Assembly: GCA_038235705.1 (NCBI GenBank)
Contig: JBBSTR010000005.1
Span: 11,566-75,565 of the forward strand
Direction of reading: 5' to 3'
DNA from: CANKBT01 sp038235705
GTDB taxonomy: Bacteria; Actinomycetota; Actinomycetes; Mycobacteriales; SCTD01
Length of the DNA stretch: 64,000 nucleotides
Shown here: one piece after another, positions 16,797-25,542 of the stretch
Numbering within the stretch: the first letter of the stretch is position 1
How the letters are laid out: each line of letters begins with the position of its first letter
Notes under the pieces: generated by a model
The model's input: only the letters and a program-made list of their open reading frames with translations
Databases searched by the model: none
Told to the model about the DNA's origin: nothing
Program-made: the position numbers and the translations under genes

Positions 16797-18481
16797 GCCA
16801 CCCTCACCCCAATCTCGGCACGCCCCCGCCGCTGGTCCCGCACGGGCTGCGTGTCGTCGCGCTCGGCGGGCTGGCCGAGATCGGCCGCAACATGACCGTC
16901 TTCGAGCATGCAGGGCGCCTGCTGATCGTCGACTGCGGCGTGCTGTTCCCCGAGGAGGACCAGCCGGGCATCGACCTGATCCTGCCCGACTTCGGCTACC
17001 TGCGGGACCGGCTCGACGACATCGAGGCCGTCGTCCTGACGCACGGGCACGAGGACCACCTGGGCGGGGTCCCCTACCTGCTCCGTGAGCGCCGCGACCT
17101 CCCGATCCTGGGCAGCCGGTTCACCTTGGCGCTGCTCGAGGCCAAGCTGAAGGAGCACCGGATCGTCCCGGTCCTCGACGTCGTGGCCGAGGAGCAGACC
17201 CGGCAGCTCGGGCCGTTCGGCCTCGAGTTCTTCGCCGTCAACCACTCGATCCCGGACGCTCTCGCCGTCGCGATCCGCACGCAGGCCGGGCTCGTGCTGC
17301 ACACCGGCGACTTCAAGATGGACCAGCTGCCGCTCGACGGACGTCTCACCGACCTCGGCGGCTTCGCCCGGCTCGGCAAGGAGGGCGTCGACCTGCTGCT
17401 CAGCGACTCCACCAACGCCGAGGTGCCCGGCTTCGTCACTCCGGAGCGGGAGATCGGGCCGGTCATCGACGAGGTCATGCGCACCTCGAGCGGCCGGGTC
17501 ATCGTCGCGTGCTTCGCCAGCCACGTGCACCGGGTGCAGCAGGTGCTCGACGCCGCGCACGCCCACGGGCGCCACGTCGCTTTCGTCGGCCGCTCGATGG
17601 TCCGCAACATGGGGGTGGCACGAGACCTCGGCATCCTGAACGTGCCACCCGGCCTCATGATCGACATGAAGGACGTCGAGGCTCTGCCCGACGACCGCGT
17701 CGTGCTGGTCTCGACCGGCTCTCAGGGCGAGCCGATGTCCGCGCTGTCCAGGATGGCGAACCGTAGCCACCACCAGGTGCGGATCCAGGCCCAGGACACC
17801 GTGGTTCTCGCCAGCTCGCTGATCCCGGGCAACGAGAACGCCGTCTACCGGGTGATCAACGGCCTGTCCCGCTGGGGTGCCCGCGTGGTGCACAAGGGCG
17901 TTGCCAAGGTGCACGTCTCCGGGCACGCGCCCGCCGGTGAGCTGATCTACCTGCTGAACGCGACGAAGCCGAGCAACCTCATGCCGGTGCACGGTGAGTG
18001 GCGTCACCTGCGCGCCCATGCGGCGCTCGGCCGCCTGACCGGGGTGCCGGAGGGCAACATCGTGCTCGCCGAGGACGGAGTGGTCGTCGACCTGGTCGAC
18101 GGTCAGGCGAGCATCGTCGGGGCGGTGCCGTGCGGCTACGTCTACGTGGACGGCCTCGAGGTCGGTGACGTCACCGAGGTCACGCTCAAGGACCGACTCA
18201 TCCTCGGCGAGGAGGGCTTCGTGTCGATCACCATCGCGCTCGACAGCACGACCGGCGAGCTGTCCGGTGAGCCGATCATCAGCGCTCGAGGATTCTCCGA
18301 CGACCCGCGAGCCTTCGACCCGGTGCGTGAGCTGATCACCAAAGAGCTGGCCAAGCACGCCAGGGAGGGTGTTTCCGACGCCCATCAGGTCGCGCAGTCG
18401 GTCCGACGGGTCGCGGCTCGGTGGGTGGGCGACACCTACCGCCGCCGCCCGATGATCGTCCCGGTCGTCATCGAGGTCTAG
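16793..18481 (+). CDS. rnj: Ribonuclease J
   Basis: 562 residues. RNase J is a metallo-beta-lactamase/beta-CASP nuclease with endo- and 5'-to-3' exonuclease activity in mRNA decay and rRNA maturation. The zinc motif HxHxDH is H84, H86, D88, H89 (THGHEDHLGG). Later features are HTGDFK, the beta-CASP part with SNAEVPGF and GSQGEPMSAL, and a C-terminal domain after about residue 450. It overlaps dapA by GTGA. About 111 bp separate it from ftsK, containing a weak hairpin near 18499-18515 but no clear terminator. With PNPase, the window holds two central RNA-decay enzymes. Confidence 0.96.
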   Translation: MSHPHPNLGTPPPLVPHGLRVVALGGLAEIGRNMTVFEHAGRLLIVDCGVLFPEEDQPGIDLILPDFGYLRDRLDDIEAVVLTHGHEDHLGGVPYLLRERRDLPILGSRFTLALLEAKLKEHRIVPVLDVVAEEQTRQLGPFGLEFFAVNHSIPDALAVAIRTQAGLVLHTGDFKMDQLPLDGRLTDLGGFARLGKEGVDLLLSDSTNAEVPGFVTPEREIGPVIDEVMRTSSGRVIVACFASHVHRVQQVLDAAHAHGRHVAFVGRSMVRNMGVARDLGILNVPPGLMIDMKDVEALPDDRVVLVSTGSQGEPMSALSRMANRSHHQVRIQAQDTVVLASSLIPGNENAVYRVINGLSRWGARVVHKGVAKVHVSGHAPAGELIYLLNATKPSNLMPVHGEWRHLRAHAALGRLTGVPEGNIVLAEDGVVVDLVDGQASIVGAVPCGYVYVDGLEVGDVTEVTLKDRLILGEEGFVSITIALDSTTGELSGEPIISARGFSDDPRAFDPVRELITKELAKHAREGVSDAHQVAQSVRRVAARWVGDTYRRRPMIVPVVIEV

Positions 18482-18579
18482 CGTCCGCCCGACGCGGCCC
18501 GCCTCACGAGGGCGGAGCGGAGGTACGGCGTGCGTCCCCGTCACCGGTGAGGCTGCTGTGACTCCTGGTGCTGGCGAGG

Positions 18580-18585
18580 TAACGT
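18580..18585 (+). promoter_or_regulatory. Predicted leaderless -10 element of ftsK
   Basis: TAACGT followed by 7 bases and ATG 18593, with no Shine-Dalgarno. Confidence 0.6.
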
Positions 18586-18592
18586 CCGCACC

Positions 18593-21085
18593 ATGGCCAC
18601 CCGTACGCCCGCGTCCTCCCGTCCCCGTGCCACCGGCTCGGGGCGTCCGGCGACGGTCGCGAAGAAGTCTCCGGCTGCCCGCACGTCGACGGCCGGGAAG
18701 GCTTCGGCCGCCCGCGGGCCGCGGAAGGCTCCGACCAAGAAGGCGCCCGTCAGGGCTGCGTCCAGCCGGCCCGCCGGCCCGGGCGCCGTCCTCAACGGGG
18801 TCGAGGCGGTCGGCGGCGCCGTCCTGGCGCTGCTGACCGGGCTCGTCCGCGGGATCGCCGCGCTGCTCGGTCTGCTCGCGCGTGGGGTCGGCTCGGCCGT
18901 GCGCGGCGTCGGCGGGCAGGAGAACGGCGAGCTGCTCGACCGGGTGCACCGGCGTGACGGGCTCGGCCTGACCCTCGTCGCTGCTGCCCTGGTCGCTGCC
19001 GGCGGGGTCTGGTGGCAAGCGGGCGTGCTCGGCCAGGGTGTCGCGGACCTGCTCGCCGGGACCCTCGGGCGCGGGGCCCAGCTGCTCCCGCTCGTGCTGC
19101 TGGTCGCCGGCGTGATGGTGCTGCTGCGACCCGCCGAGCCGGACCAGACCGGCCGTCGGGTGATCGGCTGGTCCGCCCTGACGCTCGGGCTGCTCGGGGT
19201 GCTGCACGTCCTGACCGGCGGCGGGCTCGGTTCGCGCGGCGGTCTCGTCGGCTTCCTGCTGGGGGAGCCGGCCCGCGCCGGTCTCACCGCCTGGCTGGCC
19301 GTCCCGGTGCTCCTGCTGCTCGCGGCCTTCGGGCTCCTGGTCGTGACGGCCACGCCGGTGCACCAGGTGCCGGCGGCGCTCAAGGCGCTCCGTGACCGGC
19401 TGCTGCTCAGGCCCGAACCGGTGGTCGACGCCCCGACCGAGCCGCTGGAACCGCTGATCCGCCGACGCCCGCGCAACCGTCAGGGGTCGCTGGCGCGGCA
19501 GACCGAGCCGGTGGACTCGAGCCCGGTGGTGCTCGACCCGGCACCCGTCCCACGCCTGGAGCCGTCCCCGCCCCCGCACACGCCCGCCCCCGTGACGAGC
19601 GAGCAGCTGGTGCTCAAGGGCGACTACGCGCTGCCGCCCATGGACCTGCTCGGCGCCGGCACCCCGCCGAAGACCCGCAGCGCCGCCAACGACGAGATCA
19701 TCCGGGCCCTGTCCCAGGTGCTGGTCGACTTCCAGGTCGACGCCGCCGTCACCGGCTTCAGCCGCGGTCCGACGGTCACCCGCTACGAGATCGAGCTCGG
19801 TCCGGCGGTCAAGGTGGAGCGGATCAAGACCCTGCAGCGCAACATCGCCTACGCGGTCAAGAGCCCGGACGTGCGCATCATCGACGTCATCCCCGGCAAG
19901 AGCGCGATCGGGATCGAGATCCCGAACACCGACCGGGAGAACGTCAGCCTGGGGGACATCCTGCGCTCGCGGGCGGCGACGGACGACCACCACCCGATGC
20001 TGGTCGCGCTGGGTAAGGACATCGAGGGTGGCTTCGTCTGCGCCAACATCGCGAAGACACCGCACATCCTCATCGCCGGTGCGACCGGCGCCGGCAAGAG
20101 CGTCTGCATCAACAGCCTGCTCGTCTCGATCCTCACCCGGGCGACCCCGGACGAGGTGCGGATGGTGCTGGTGGACCCCAAGCGCGTCGAGCTCACCGCG
20201 TACGAGGGGATCCCGCACCTCATCACGCCGATCATCACGAGCCCCAAGAAGGCGGCCGAGGCGCTGCAGTGGGTCGTGCGGGAGATGGACCTGCGCTACG
20301 ACGACCTCGCGGCCAGCGGCTACCGCCACGTCGACGACTTCAACCAGGCCGTCCGCGACGGCAAGCTGGTCGCCCCGGAGAACAGCGAGCGGGTCTACAA
20401 GCCGTACCCCTACCTGCTGGTCGTCATCGACGAGCTGGCCGACCTCATGATGGTCGCCCCGCGTGACGTCGAGGACTCGATCGTGCGGATCACCCAGCTG
20501 GCCCGCGCCGCCGGGATCCACCTGGTGATCGCCACGCAGCGGCCGAGCGTCGACGTCGTGACGGGTCTGATCAAGGCCAACGTGCCGTCCCGGCTCGCCT
20601 TCGCGACCTCCAGCGGCACTGACAGCAAGGTCATCCTGGACCAGCCCGGGGCGGAGAAGCTGATCGGCAAGGGCGACTCGCTGTTCCTGCCCATGGGGGC
20701 GAGCAAGCCGCTGCGCGTGCAGGGCGCACTCGTCACCGACGCCGAGGTGCAGGCGGTCGTGGACCACGTCAAGGGCCAGCGGCAGCCGGCTTTCCGGGAG
20801 GACGTGCAGGTCGCACCGCAGAGCACCCGCGAGGTGGACGCCGACATCGGGGACGACCTCGACGTGCTGTGCCAAGCGGTCGAGCTGGTGGTCAGCACCC
20901 AGTTCGGGTCGACCTCGATGTTGCAGCGCAAGCTGCGGGTCGGGTTCGCCAAGGCCGGGCGGCTCATGGACCTGATGGAGAGCAGGGCAGTGGTCGGACC
21001 GTCCGAGGGGAGCAAGGCCCGTGACGTCCTGGTGCGGCCGGAGGACCTTGCCGACCTGCTGGACACTCTGCGCGGCGGGGGCTGA
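18593..21085 (+). CDS. ftsK: DNA translocase FtsK/SpoIIIE
   Basis: 830 residues. FtsK pumps chromosomal DNA through the division septum. The first 65 residues are basic and Ala/Ser/Lys-rich. Four hydrophobic membrane segments follow between about 70 and 260, then a proline-rich linker to about 340. The RecA-like motor has Walker A GATGAGKS at 496-503 and Walker B LLVVIDELADL. The last 65 residues form the winged-helix gamma domain that reads polar DNA sequences (STSMLQRKLRVGFAKAGRLMD). All modules are intact. The 45 bp after it contain the rimO promoter. Confidence 0.96.
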   Translation: MATRTPASSRPRATGSGRPATVAKKSPAARTSTAGKASAARGPRKAPTKKAPVRAASSRPAGPGAVLNGVEAVGGAVLALLTGLVRGIAALLGLLARGVGSAVRGVGGQENGELLDRVHRRDGLGLTLVAAALVAAGGVWWQAGVLGQGVADLLAGTLGRGAQLLPLVLLVAGVMVLLRPAEPDQTGRRVIGWSALTLGLLGVLHVLTGGGLGSRGGLVGFLLGEPARAGLTAWLAVPVLLLLAAFGLLVVTATPVHQVPAALKALRDRLLLRPEPVVDAPTEPLEPLIRRRPRNRQGSLARQTEPVDSSPVVLDPAPVPRLEPSPPPHTPAPVTSEQLVLKGDYALPPMDLLGAGTPPKTRSAANDEIIRALSQVLVDFQVDAAVTGFSRGPTVTRYEIELGPAVKVERIKTLQRNIAYAVKSPDVRIIDVIPGKSAIGIEIPNTDRENVSLGDILRSRAATDDHHPMLVALGKDIEGGFVCANIAKTPHILIAGATGAGKSVCINSLLVSILTRATPDEVRMVLVDPKRVELTAYEGIPHLITPIITSPKKAAEALQWVVREMDLRYDDLAASGYRHVDDFNQAVRDGKLVAPENSERVYKPYPYLLVVIDELADLMMVAPRDVEDSIVRITQLARAAGIHLVIATQRPSVDVVTGLIKANVPSRLAFATSSGTDSKVILDQPGAEKLIGKGDSLFLPMGASKPLRVQGALVTDAEVQAVVDHVKGQRQPAFREDVQVAPQSTREVDADIGDDLDVLCQAVELVVSTQFGSTSMLQRKLRVGFAKAGRLMDLMESRAVVGPSEGSKARDVLVRPEDLADLLDTLRGGG

Positions 21086-21118
21086 AAGGCGCTGACCGCA
21101 GGTCCGCCCAGCGCCGCC

Positions 21119-21124
21119 TAGACT
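21119..21124 (+). promoter_or_regulatory. Predicted leaderless -10 element of rimO
   Basis: TAGACT followed by 6 bases and GTG 21131, with no ribosome-binding site. Confidence 0.6.
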
Positions 21125-21130
21125 CGTCGG

Positions 21131-22540
21131 GTGAGTGCCCGTGGACGTGTTGCCCTGACCACGCTCGGCTGCGCCCGCAACGAGGTCGACTCAGAGGAGC
21201 TCGCCGGACGTCTCACCGCGGCCGGCTGGCAGCTCGTCGAGGACGGCGCCGAGGCCGACGTGGCCGTCGTCAACACCTGTGGGTTCGTCGAGCAGGCCAA
21301 GAAGGACTCGATCGACACCCTGCTCGCCGCGGCTGACACCGGCGTCAAGGTGGTCGCGGTCGGCTGTCTCGCCGAGCGCTATGGGGAGCAGCTGGCGGCC
21401 CAGCTGCCCGAGGCCGACGCGGTGCTCGGATTCGACTCGTATGTGGACCTGAGCACCCACCTGTCCGCCGTCCTGGACGGCACGCCGGTGCCGAGCCACA
21501 CCCCGGGAGACCGCCGCAAGTTGTTGCCGATCAGCCCGGTGGCCCGTCAGGAGCCGGCCGCTCAGCTCGACGTAGGCATCCCCGGGCACGCGGGCGGGCC
21601 GACGGTCGTGCGTCGGCGTCTCTCAGGCGGTCCCGTCGCGCCGCTCAAGCTGGCCTCCGGCTGCGACCGGCGTTGCGCCTTCTGCGCGATCCCGAGCTTT
21701 CGCGGCTCCTTCGTCAGCCGGCGCCCGTCGGACGTGCTCGCCGAGGCGCGTTGGCTCGCCGACGACGGCGTGCGCGAGCTCGTGCTGGTGAGCGAGAACA
21801 GCACGTCGTACGGCAAGGACCTCGGCGACCTGCGTCTGCTCGAGTCGCTGCTCCCGGCGCTGGCCGACCTTGACGGGATCGAGCGGGTGCGGCTGTCTTA
21901 CCTGCAGCCGGCGGAGACCCGTCAGAGCCTGATCGAGGTGCTCGCCGGGACTCCCGGCGTGGTGCCCTACTTCGATCTCAGCTTCCAGCACAGCTCGGCG
22001 AGCGTTCTGCGCCGGATGCGCCGGTTCGGCGACACCGACTCCTTCCTGACCCTGCTGGGCTCGGTCCGTGCGCTCGCGCCGACCGCCGGGGTGCGCAGCA
22101 ATGTCATCGTCGGGTTCCCTGGCGAGACGGAGGCCGACGTGGACGAGCTGGAGCGGTTCCTGGTGGAAGGCCGGCTCGACGTCGTCGGGGTCTTCGGCTA
22201 CTCCGACGAGGACGGCACCGAGGCTGAGCGCCTGCCGGACCACCTGCCCGAGCAGGTTGTGCTCGAGCGGGTCGCGCGTCTGACCGCCCTGGTCGAGGAG
22301 CTCACCGCCCAGCGCGCCGAGGAGCGGCTCGGGGAGACCGTGACGGTGCTGGTGGAGGACCCGGGCGGCGAGGGACGCGCCGAGCACCAGGCACCGGAGG
22401 TGGACGGCAGCACGCAGCTCGTCGGGGACAGGACGTTCCTGGTGGGGGAGAGCGTGCAGGCGCTCGTCACCGGCAGCGAGGGCGTCGACCTGGTCGCGAG
22501 CCCGGTCGCGTCACGTCAACGGTCGGCGGCCGCTCGGTGA
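21131..22540 (+). CDS. rimO: Ribosomal protein S12 methylthiotransferase
   Basis: 469 residues of the radical-SAM methylthiotransferase family. The N-terminal domain has the three conserved cysteines C14, C50 and C79 that hold the auxiliary [4Fe-4S] cluster. The radical-SAM triad CxxxCxxC is C178, C182, C185 (CDRRCAFC). A C-terminal TRAM-like domain follows. RimO rather than MiaB is favoured by the TLGCARNEVDSE start and PSFRGSFVSR. The 3' end overlaps pgsA by GTGA. Order rimO-pgsA-cinA is common in actinobacteria. Confidence 0.93.
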   Translation: MSARGRVALTTLGCARNEVDSEELAGRLTAAGWQLVEDGAEADVAVVNTCGFVEQAKKDSIDTLLAAADTGVKVVAVGCLAERYGEQLAAQLPEADAVLGFDSYVDLSTHLSAVLDGTPVPSHTPGDRRKLLPISPVARQEPAAQLDVGIPGHAGGPTVVRRRLSGGPVAPLKLASGCDRRCAFCAIPSFRGSFVSRRPSDVLAEARWLADDGVRELVLVSENSTSYGKDLGDLRLLESLLPALADLDGIERVRLSYLQPAETRQSLIEVLAGTPGVVPYFDLSFQHSSASVLRRMRRFGDTDSFLTLLGSVRALAPTAGVRSNVIVGFPGETEADVDELERFLVEGRLDVVGVFGYSDEDGTEAERLPDHLPEQVVLERVARLTALVEELTAQRAEERLGETVTVLVEDPGGEGRAEHQAPEVDGSTQLVGDRTFLVGESVQALVTGSEGVDLVASPVASRQRSAAAR

Positions 22541-23208
22541 GCCAGGCGGCCCGGTCGTTCGGCCACGAGCCGACGAACGGTGAGCCCGACCACCTGGCCG
22601 ACCCACCGGCCCGGGTCTCGGTCGTCAACCTGCCCAACGGCCTGACCGTCCTGCGTCTGCTCCTCGTCCCGGTCTTCGCCGCGCTGCTGCTCGCCCGTGA
22701 GGGACAGGACGACCTGTTGCGGGCCGCTGCCTGGGGCGTCTTCGCCCTGGCTGCCTGGACCGACAGCCTGGACGGCAAGATCGCCCGGGCCCGAGGCCTG
22801 GTGACCTCGTTCGGCAAGCTGGCCGACCCGATCGCCGACAAGGCGCTGACCGGCGCCGCGCTGATCGGCTTGTCGTCCCTGGACGAGCTGCCGTGGTGGG
22901 TGACGGTGCTGGTCCTGGTGCGCGAGGTCGGCGTGACCCTGTTGAGGTTCTGGGTGATCCGCCACGGCGTGATCTCGGCCAGCCGCGGCGGCAAGCTCAA
23001 GACCTTGCTGCAGGGTGTCGCGATCGGGCTCTACGTCCTCCCGCTGTCCGGCCTGTTCGGCACGGGCCGGGCGATCATCATGACGCTGGCGGTCCTCGTC
23101 ACGGTCGTGACCGGCCTGGACTACGTCGCCCGTGCGGTGCGCCTGCGTCGCACCAGCCCCCGTGCGGAGATGAAGCGCGCCCGTCGGGCCGCCCGGGACC
23201 TCGCGTGA
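22537..23208 (+). CDS. pgsA: CDP-alcohol phosphatidyltransferase (phosphatidylglycerophosphate synthase type)
   Basis: 223 residues. The CDP-alcohol phosphatidyltransferase signature D-x2-DG-x2-AR-x8-G-x3-D-x3-D is complete: D76, D79, G80, A83, R84, G93, D97, D101. The enzyme makes anionic phospholipid in the membrane from CDP-diacylglycerol; several hydrophobic helices follow the motif. The N-terminal 30 residues are polar and variable. The GTG start overlaps rimO and the stop overlaps cinA (GTGA), so the three are translationally coupled. It corresponds in position to mycobacterial pgsA3. Confidence 0.92.
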   Translation: MSQAARSFGHEPTNGEPDHLADPPARVSVVNLPNGLTVLRLLLVPVFAALLLAREGQDDLLRAAAWGVFALAAWTDSLDGKIARARGLVTSFGKLADPIADKALTGAALIGLSSLDELPWWVTVLVLVREVGVTLLRFWVIRHGVISASRGGKLKTLLQGVAIGLYVLPLSGLFGTGRAIIMTLAVLVTVVTGLDYVARAVRLRRTSPRAEMKRARRAARDLA

Positions 23209-24434
23209 GCACGGTGCTCGGGGCGGTGGTGGCGGTCGGCGACGAGCTGCTGCTCGGCGACATCGTCAACACCAACGCGGCCTGGCTCGGCGAGGCCCTC
23301 GCCGGGGTCGGTGTGCACGTGGTGCACAGCGCTGCTGTCGGCGACCACGTGGGTCGGCTCGTCACCGCGCTGCGGCGCGCGCTCGAGGACGCCGACGTCG
23401 TCGTGGTGACCGGCGGGCTCGGCCCGACGGTCGACGACCTCACGCGGGACGCGCTGGCGGTCGTCGGTGGCGCCCCGCTCGAACGGCAGGCAGCGCTCGA
23501 GCAGGAGCTGCGGGACAGGTTCGACGGCTTCGGGATCGCGATGCCCGAGCAGGTGCTGCGTCAGGCTGACGTCCCGCGCGGGGCCCGGACTCTCGCCAAC
23601 CCCGTCGGTTCGGCGTACGGCCTGCGACTGCTCGTCGACGACCACGTCGTCTACGCGCTGCCCGGCCCGCCGCACGAGCTGCAGGCGGTGATGGCCGGCG
23701 GGGTCCTGCCCGAGCTGGCGAGACGGACCCAGAGCCGGGTCACCACGCGCACGCTGCGCTGCTCGGGGGTGGGGGAGTCCGAGGTCGCGGAGCGGGTCGA
23801 GCGGGCGCTCGGGGTGATACCGGTCGGCGTCGACCTGGCCTACCTGGCCGGGAGCGGCGTCGTGCGCGTGCGGCTCAGCACCGACGGCGACCCGGCGGCG
23901 CTCGGCCCGCTGCTCGCGCGCGCCGCGTCGGCGCTCGGTTCCGACGTCTGGGGCCGAGACGGTGACGACCTGCCCGAGGTCGTGCTCGCCCGGCTCGTCG
24001 CGCGTGGACAGACGGTGGCGACCGCCGAGTCGTTCACCGGCGGGCTGCTGGCCGCCGCCCTGACCGGGGTGCCGGGGGCCTCGCGCGCCTATCGAGGGGG
24101 GCTCGTCCCCTACGCCACCGACCTCAAGGTCTCGCTGCTCGGCGTTGCGCAGGAGGTCGTGGAGCAGCACGGGGCGGTGTCGGCGCAGGCTGCGGCCGCG
24201 CTCGCCGAGGGTGCTCGCACCCGGACAGGCGCGACCTGGGGGCTCGCCACGACCGGCGTCGCCGGGCCGGACGAGCAGGAGGGCCAGCCGGTGGGCACGG
24301 TGCATCTTGCCGTGGCCGGCCCGGACGGCACCCGGGTGCTGAGCCGTCGGCTGCCGGGCGACCGGGACCGGGTCCGTGTGCTCGCGAGCGTGACGCTGCT
24401 GGACCAGCTGCGTCGGGCGTTGGACGCGTGCTGA
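23205..24434 (+). CDS. cinA: CinA-family protein (competence/damage-inducible type)
   Basis: 409 residues with two domains. The N-terminal MoCF-like domain includes VGDELLLGDIVNTNAAWL and VVVTGGLGPTVDD. The C-terminal CinA domain, after about residue 260, includes TAESFTGGLLAAALT and GLATTGVAGP, corresponding to nicotinamide-mononucleotide deamidase (PncC) activity in other bacteria. Start GTG 23205 overlaps the pgsA stop; the longer open frame upstream is a shadow. In some bacteria cinA is expressed with recA; here recA is 28 kb away. Confidence 0.93.
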   Translation: MSTVLGAVVAVGDELLLGDIVNTNAAWLGEALAGVGVHVVHSAAVGDHVGRLVTALRRALEDADVVVVTGGLGPTVDDLTRDALAVVGGAPLERQAALEQELRDRFDGFGIAMPEQVLRQADVPRGARTLANPVGSAYGLRLLVDDHVVYALPGPPHELQAVMAGGVLPELARRTQSRVTTRTLRCSGVGESEVAERVERALGVIPVGVDLAYLAGSGVVRVRLSTDGDPAALGPLLARAASALGSDVWGRDGDDLPEVVLARLVARGQTVATAESFTGGLLAAALTGVPGASRAYRGGLVPYATDLKVSLLGVAQEVVEQHGAVSAQAAAALAEGARTRTGATWGLATTGVAGPDEQEGQPVGTVHLAVAGPDGTRVLSRRLPGDRDRVRVLASVTLLDQLRRALDAC

Positions 24435-24507
24435 GCACCCGGTCGAGCGGCCCGCTACGCCGACAGCGCAATGCTTCGGCCCTGATGCCACGCGCCCGGT
24501 CGGCGGG

Positions 24508-24513
24508 TACGGT
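24508..24513 (+). promoter_or_regulatory. Predicted -10 element upstream of clgR
   Basis: TACGGT. The transcript would start near 24520. Here the gene start lies further downstream, after a strong Shine-Dalgarno run GGAGGTGAGG at 24546-24555, so this promoter appears leadered. Confidence 0.45.
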
Positions 24514-24558
24514 GTGCGACATCGGATCGACGACGCGAGCGGCGCGGAGGTGAGGCGG

Positions 24559-24897
24559 GTGGCGGTGCTCCGCACCCTGATCGGGGAGTCGCTGCGCGCG
24601 ACACGCCAGGAGCAGGACCGCACCCTGCGCGAGGTGAGCGGGATGGCTCAGGTCAGCCTCGGTTACCTGTCCGAGGTCGAGCGGGGCGAGAAGGAAGCCA
24701 GCTCCGAGCTGCTGGCCAGCATCTGCCGTGCGTTGGGGGTCCGCCTCTCCGACGTCCTGCGCGACGTCAGCGAGACGCTCGCACGGGTGGAGCCCGAGCC
24801 GCTGGCCGTCCGTCACCTCGTCGATGCGGCGCGACGCCCCGCGGAGGTCAGGACGCTGCCGACCGCCCGGGACACCGACGTCGTCGCGGCCGCCTGA
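24559..24897 (+). CDS. clgR: ClgR-like XRE transcriptional regulator
   Basis: 112 residues. The N-terminal XRE domain contains TLREVSGMAQVSLGYLSEVERG and KEASSELLASICRALGV, the block that identifies ClgR, activator of Clp protease genes in actinobacteria. The C-terminus is a variable tail ending in VVAAA; in Streptomyces ClgR is itself a Clp substrate, and an Ala-rich end would fit a degron, though that is inference. GTG 24559 is chosen for the ribosome site at 24546-24555; earlier in-frame GTGs at 24514 and 24550 are possible. The clgR-pspA neighbourhood matches Mycobacterium Rv2745c-Rv2744c, with a TetR gene inserted between. Confidence 0.9.
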   Translation: MAVLRTLIGESLRATRQEQDRTLREVSGMAQVSLGYLSEVERGEKEASSELLASICRALGVRLSDVLRDVSETLARVEPEPLAVRHLVDAARRPAEVRTLPTARDTDVVAAA

Positions 24898-24923
24898 GCG
24901 CGTCGGCCGGTTCGCGCCGGGCG

Positions 24924-25493
24924 GTGACGTCGTCCGGCTCGCGCCGCGACGCCGGGTTCGACCGCACACAGACGGCGGTGCTGGAAGGCGCCGCCCGCTG
25001 TTTCGCCAGGGTCGGCGTGCGGGGCACGACGATGCAGGACGTCGCCCATGAGGCTGGGGTGGCCAAGGGCACGCTCTACAACCATGTGCGCACCAAGCCG
25101 GACCTGCTGCGTGCGCTGGTCGTGCACCGGGTCCGGTCGATGACGCGGGCGGCCTGCGAGCTGTCTGCGCAAGAGGGGCTCGGGGCTGCGCTGCGGCTGG
25201 TCTGCGAGCAGCTCGTGACGGACCAGGCCCTGGTGGCGGTCCGTGAGCGAGAGCCGGAGCAGCTGCTGCCTCTGCTCGCCCCGTGGTCCGGCGCCGGGTG
25301 GGACGAGGCACGGGCCGGGTGCGCCGCGGTGCTGTCCGCGGACCACCGCAGCAGTGGCGAGGACGCCGTCGGTGTCGTGCTCCGCCAGGTGTTGCAGGCG
25401 GTGCTGTGGCCCCGCGAACCGGGCGAGGACACCGACGTCGTGGCCGAGGTGCTGGCGCGCCGCGACGTCGCCGCGGGATACCTGGCACAGTGA
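24924..25493 (+). CDS. TetR-family regulator between clgR and pspA
   Basis: 189 residues. The N-terminal TetR DNA-binding domain occupies about residues 10-58, with GTTMQDVAHEAGVAKGTLYNHVRTK containing the helix-turn-helix. The ligand-binding half is not specific to any known subfamily. GTG 24924 has no clear ribosome site, and the exact start could differ by a few codons. It lies 26 bp after clgR and 49 bp before pspA on the same strand, so it may regulate or be cotranscribed with the envelope-stress gene pspA. This gene is not part of the mycobacterial clgR-pspA pair. Confidence 0.85.
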   Translation: MTSSGSRRDAGFDRTQTAVLEGAARCFARVGVRGTTMQDVAHEAGVAKGTLYNHVRTKPDLLRALVVHRVRSMTRAACELSAQEGLGAALRLVCEQLVTDQALVAVREREPEQLLPLLAPWSGAGWDEARAGCAAVLSADHRSSGEDAVGVVLRQVLQAVLWPREPGEDTDVVAEVLARRDVAAGYLAQ

Positions 25494-25542
25494 CAGGCCC
25501 GGCCGGTCGCACGGCACCGCCGCAACGCGAGGAGCTGCACTG

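Noticed and set aside
16469..20875. A 1468-codon open frame on the minus strand opposite dapA, rnj and ftsK
   Set aside because: It is the GC-rich mirror of real genes: the composition is dominated by Asp, His, Arg and Gly, no family is recognisable, and the plus-strand genes have full domain evidence.
22893..23204. N-terminal extension of CinA into pgsA
   Set aside because: pgsA has the complete CDP-alcohol transferase motif in the other frame, and CinA homology starts at GTG 23205.
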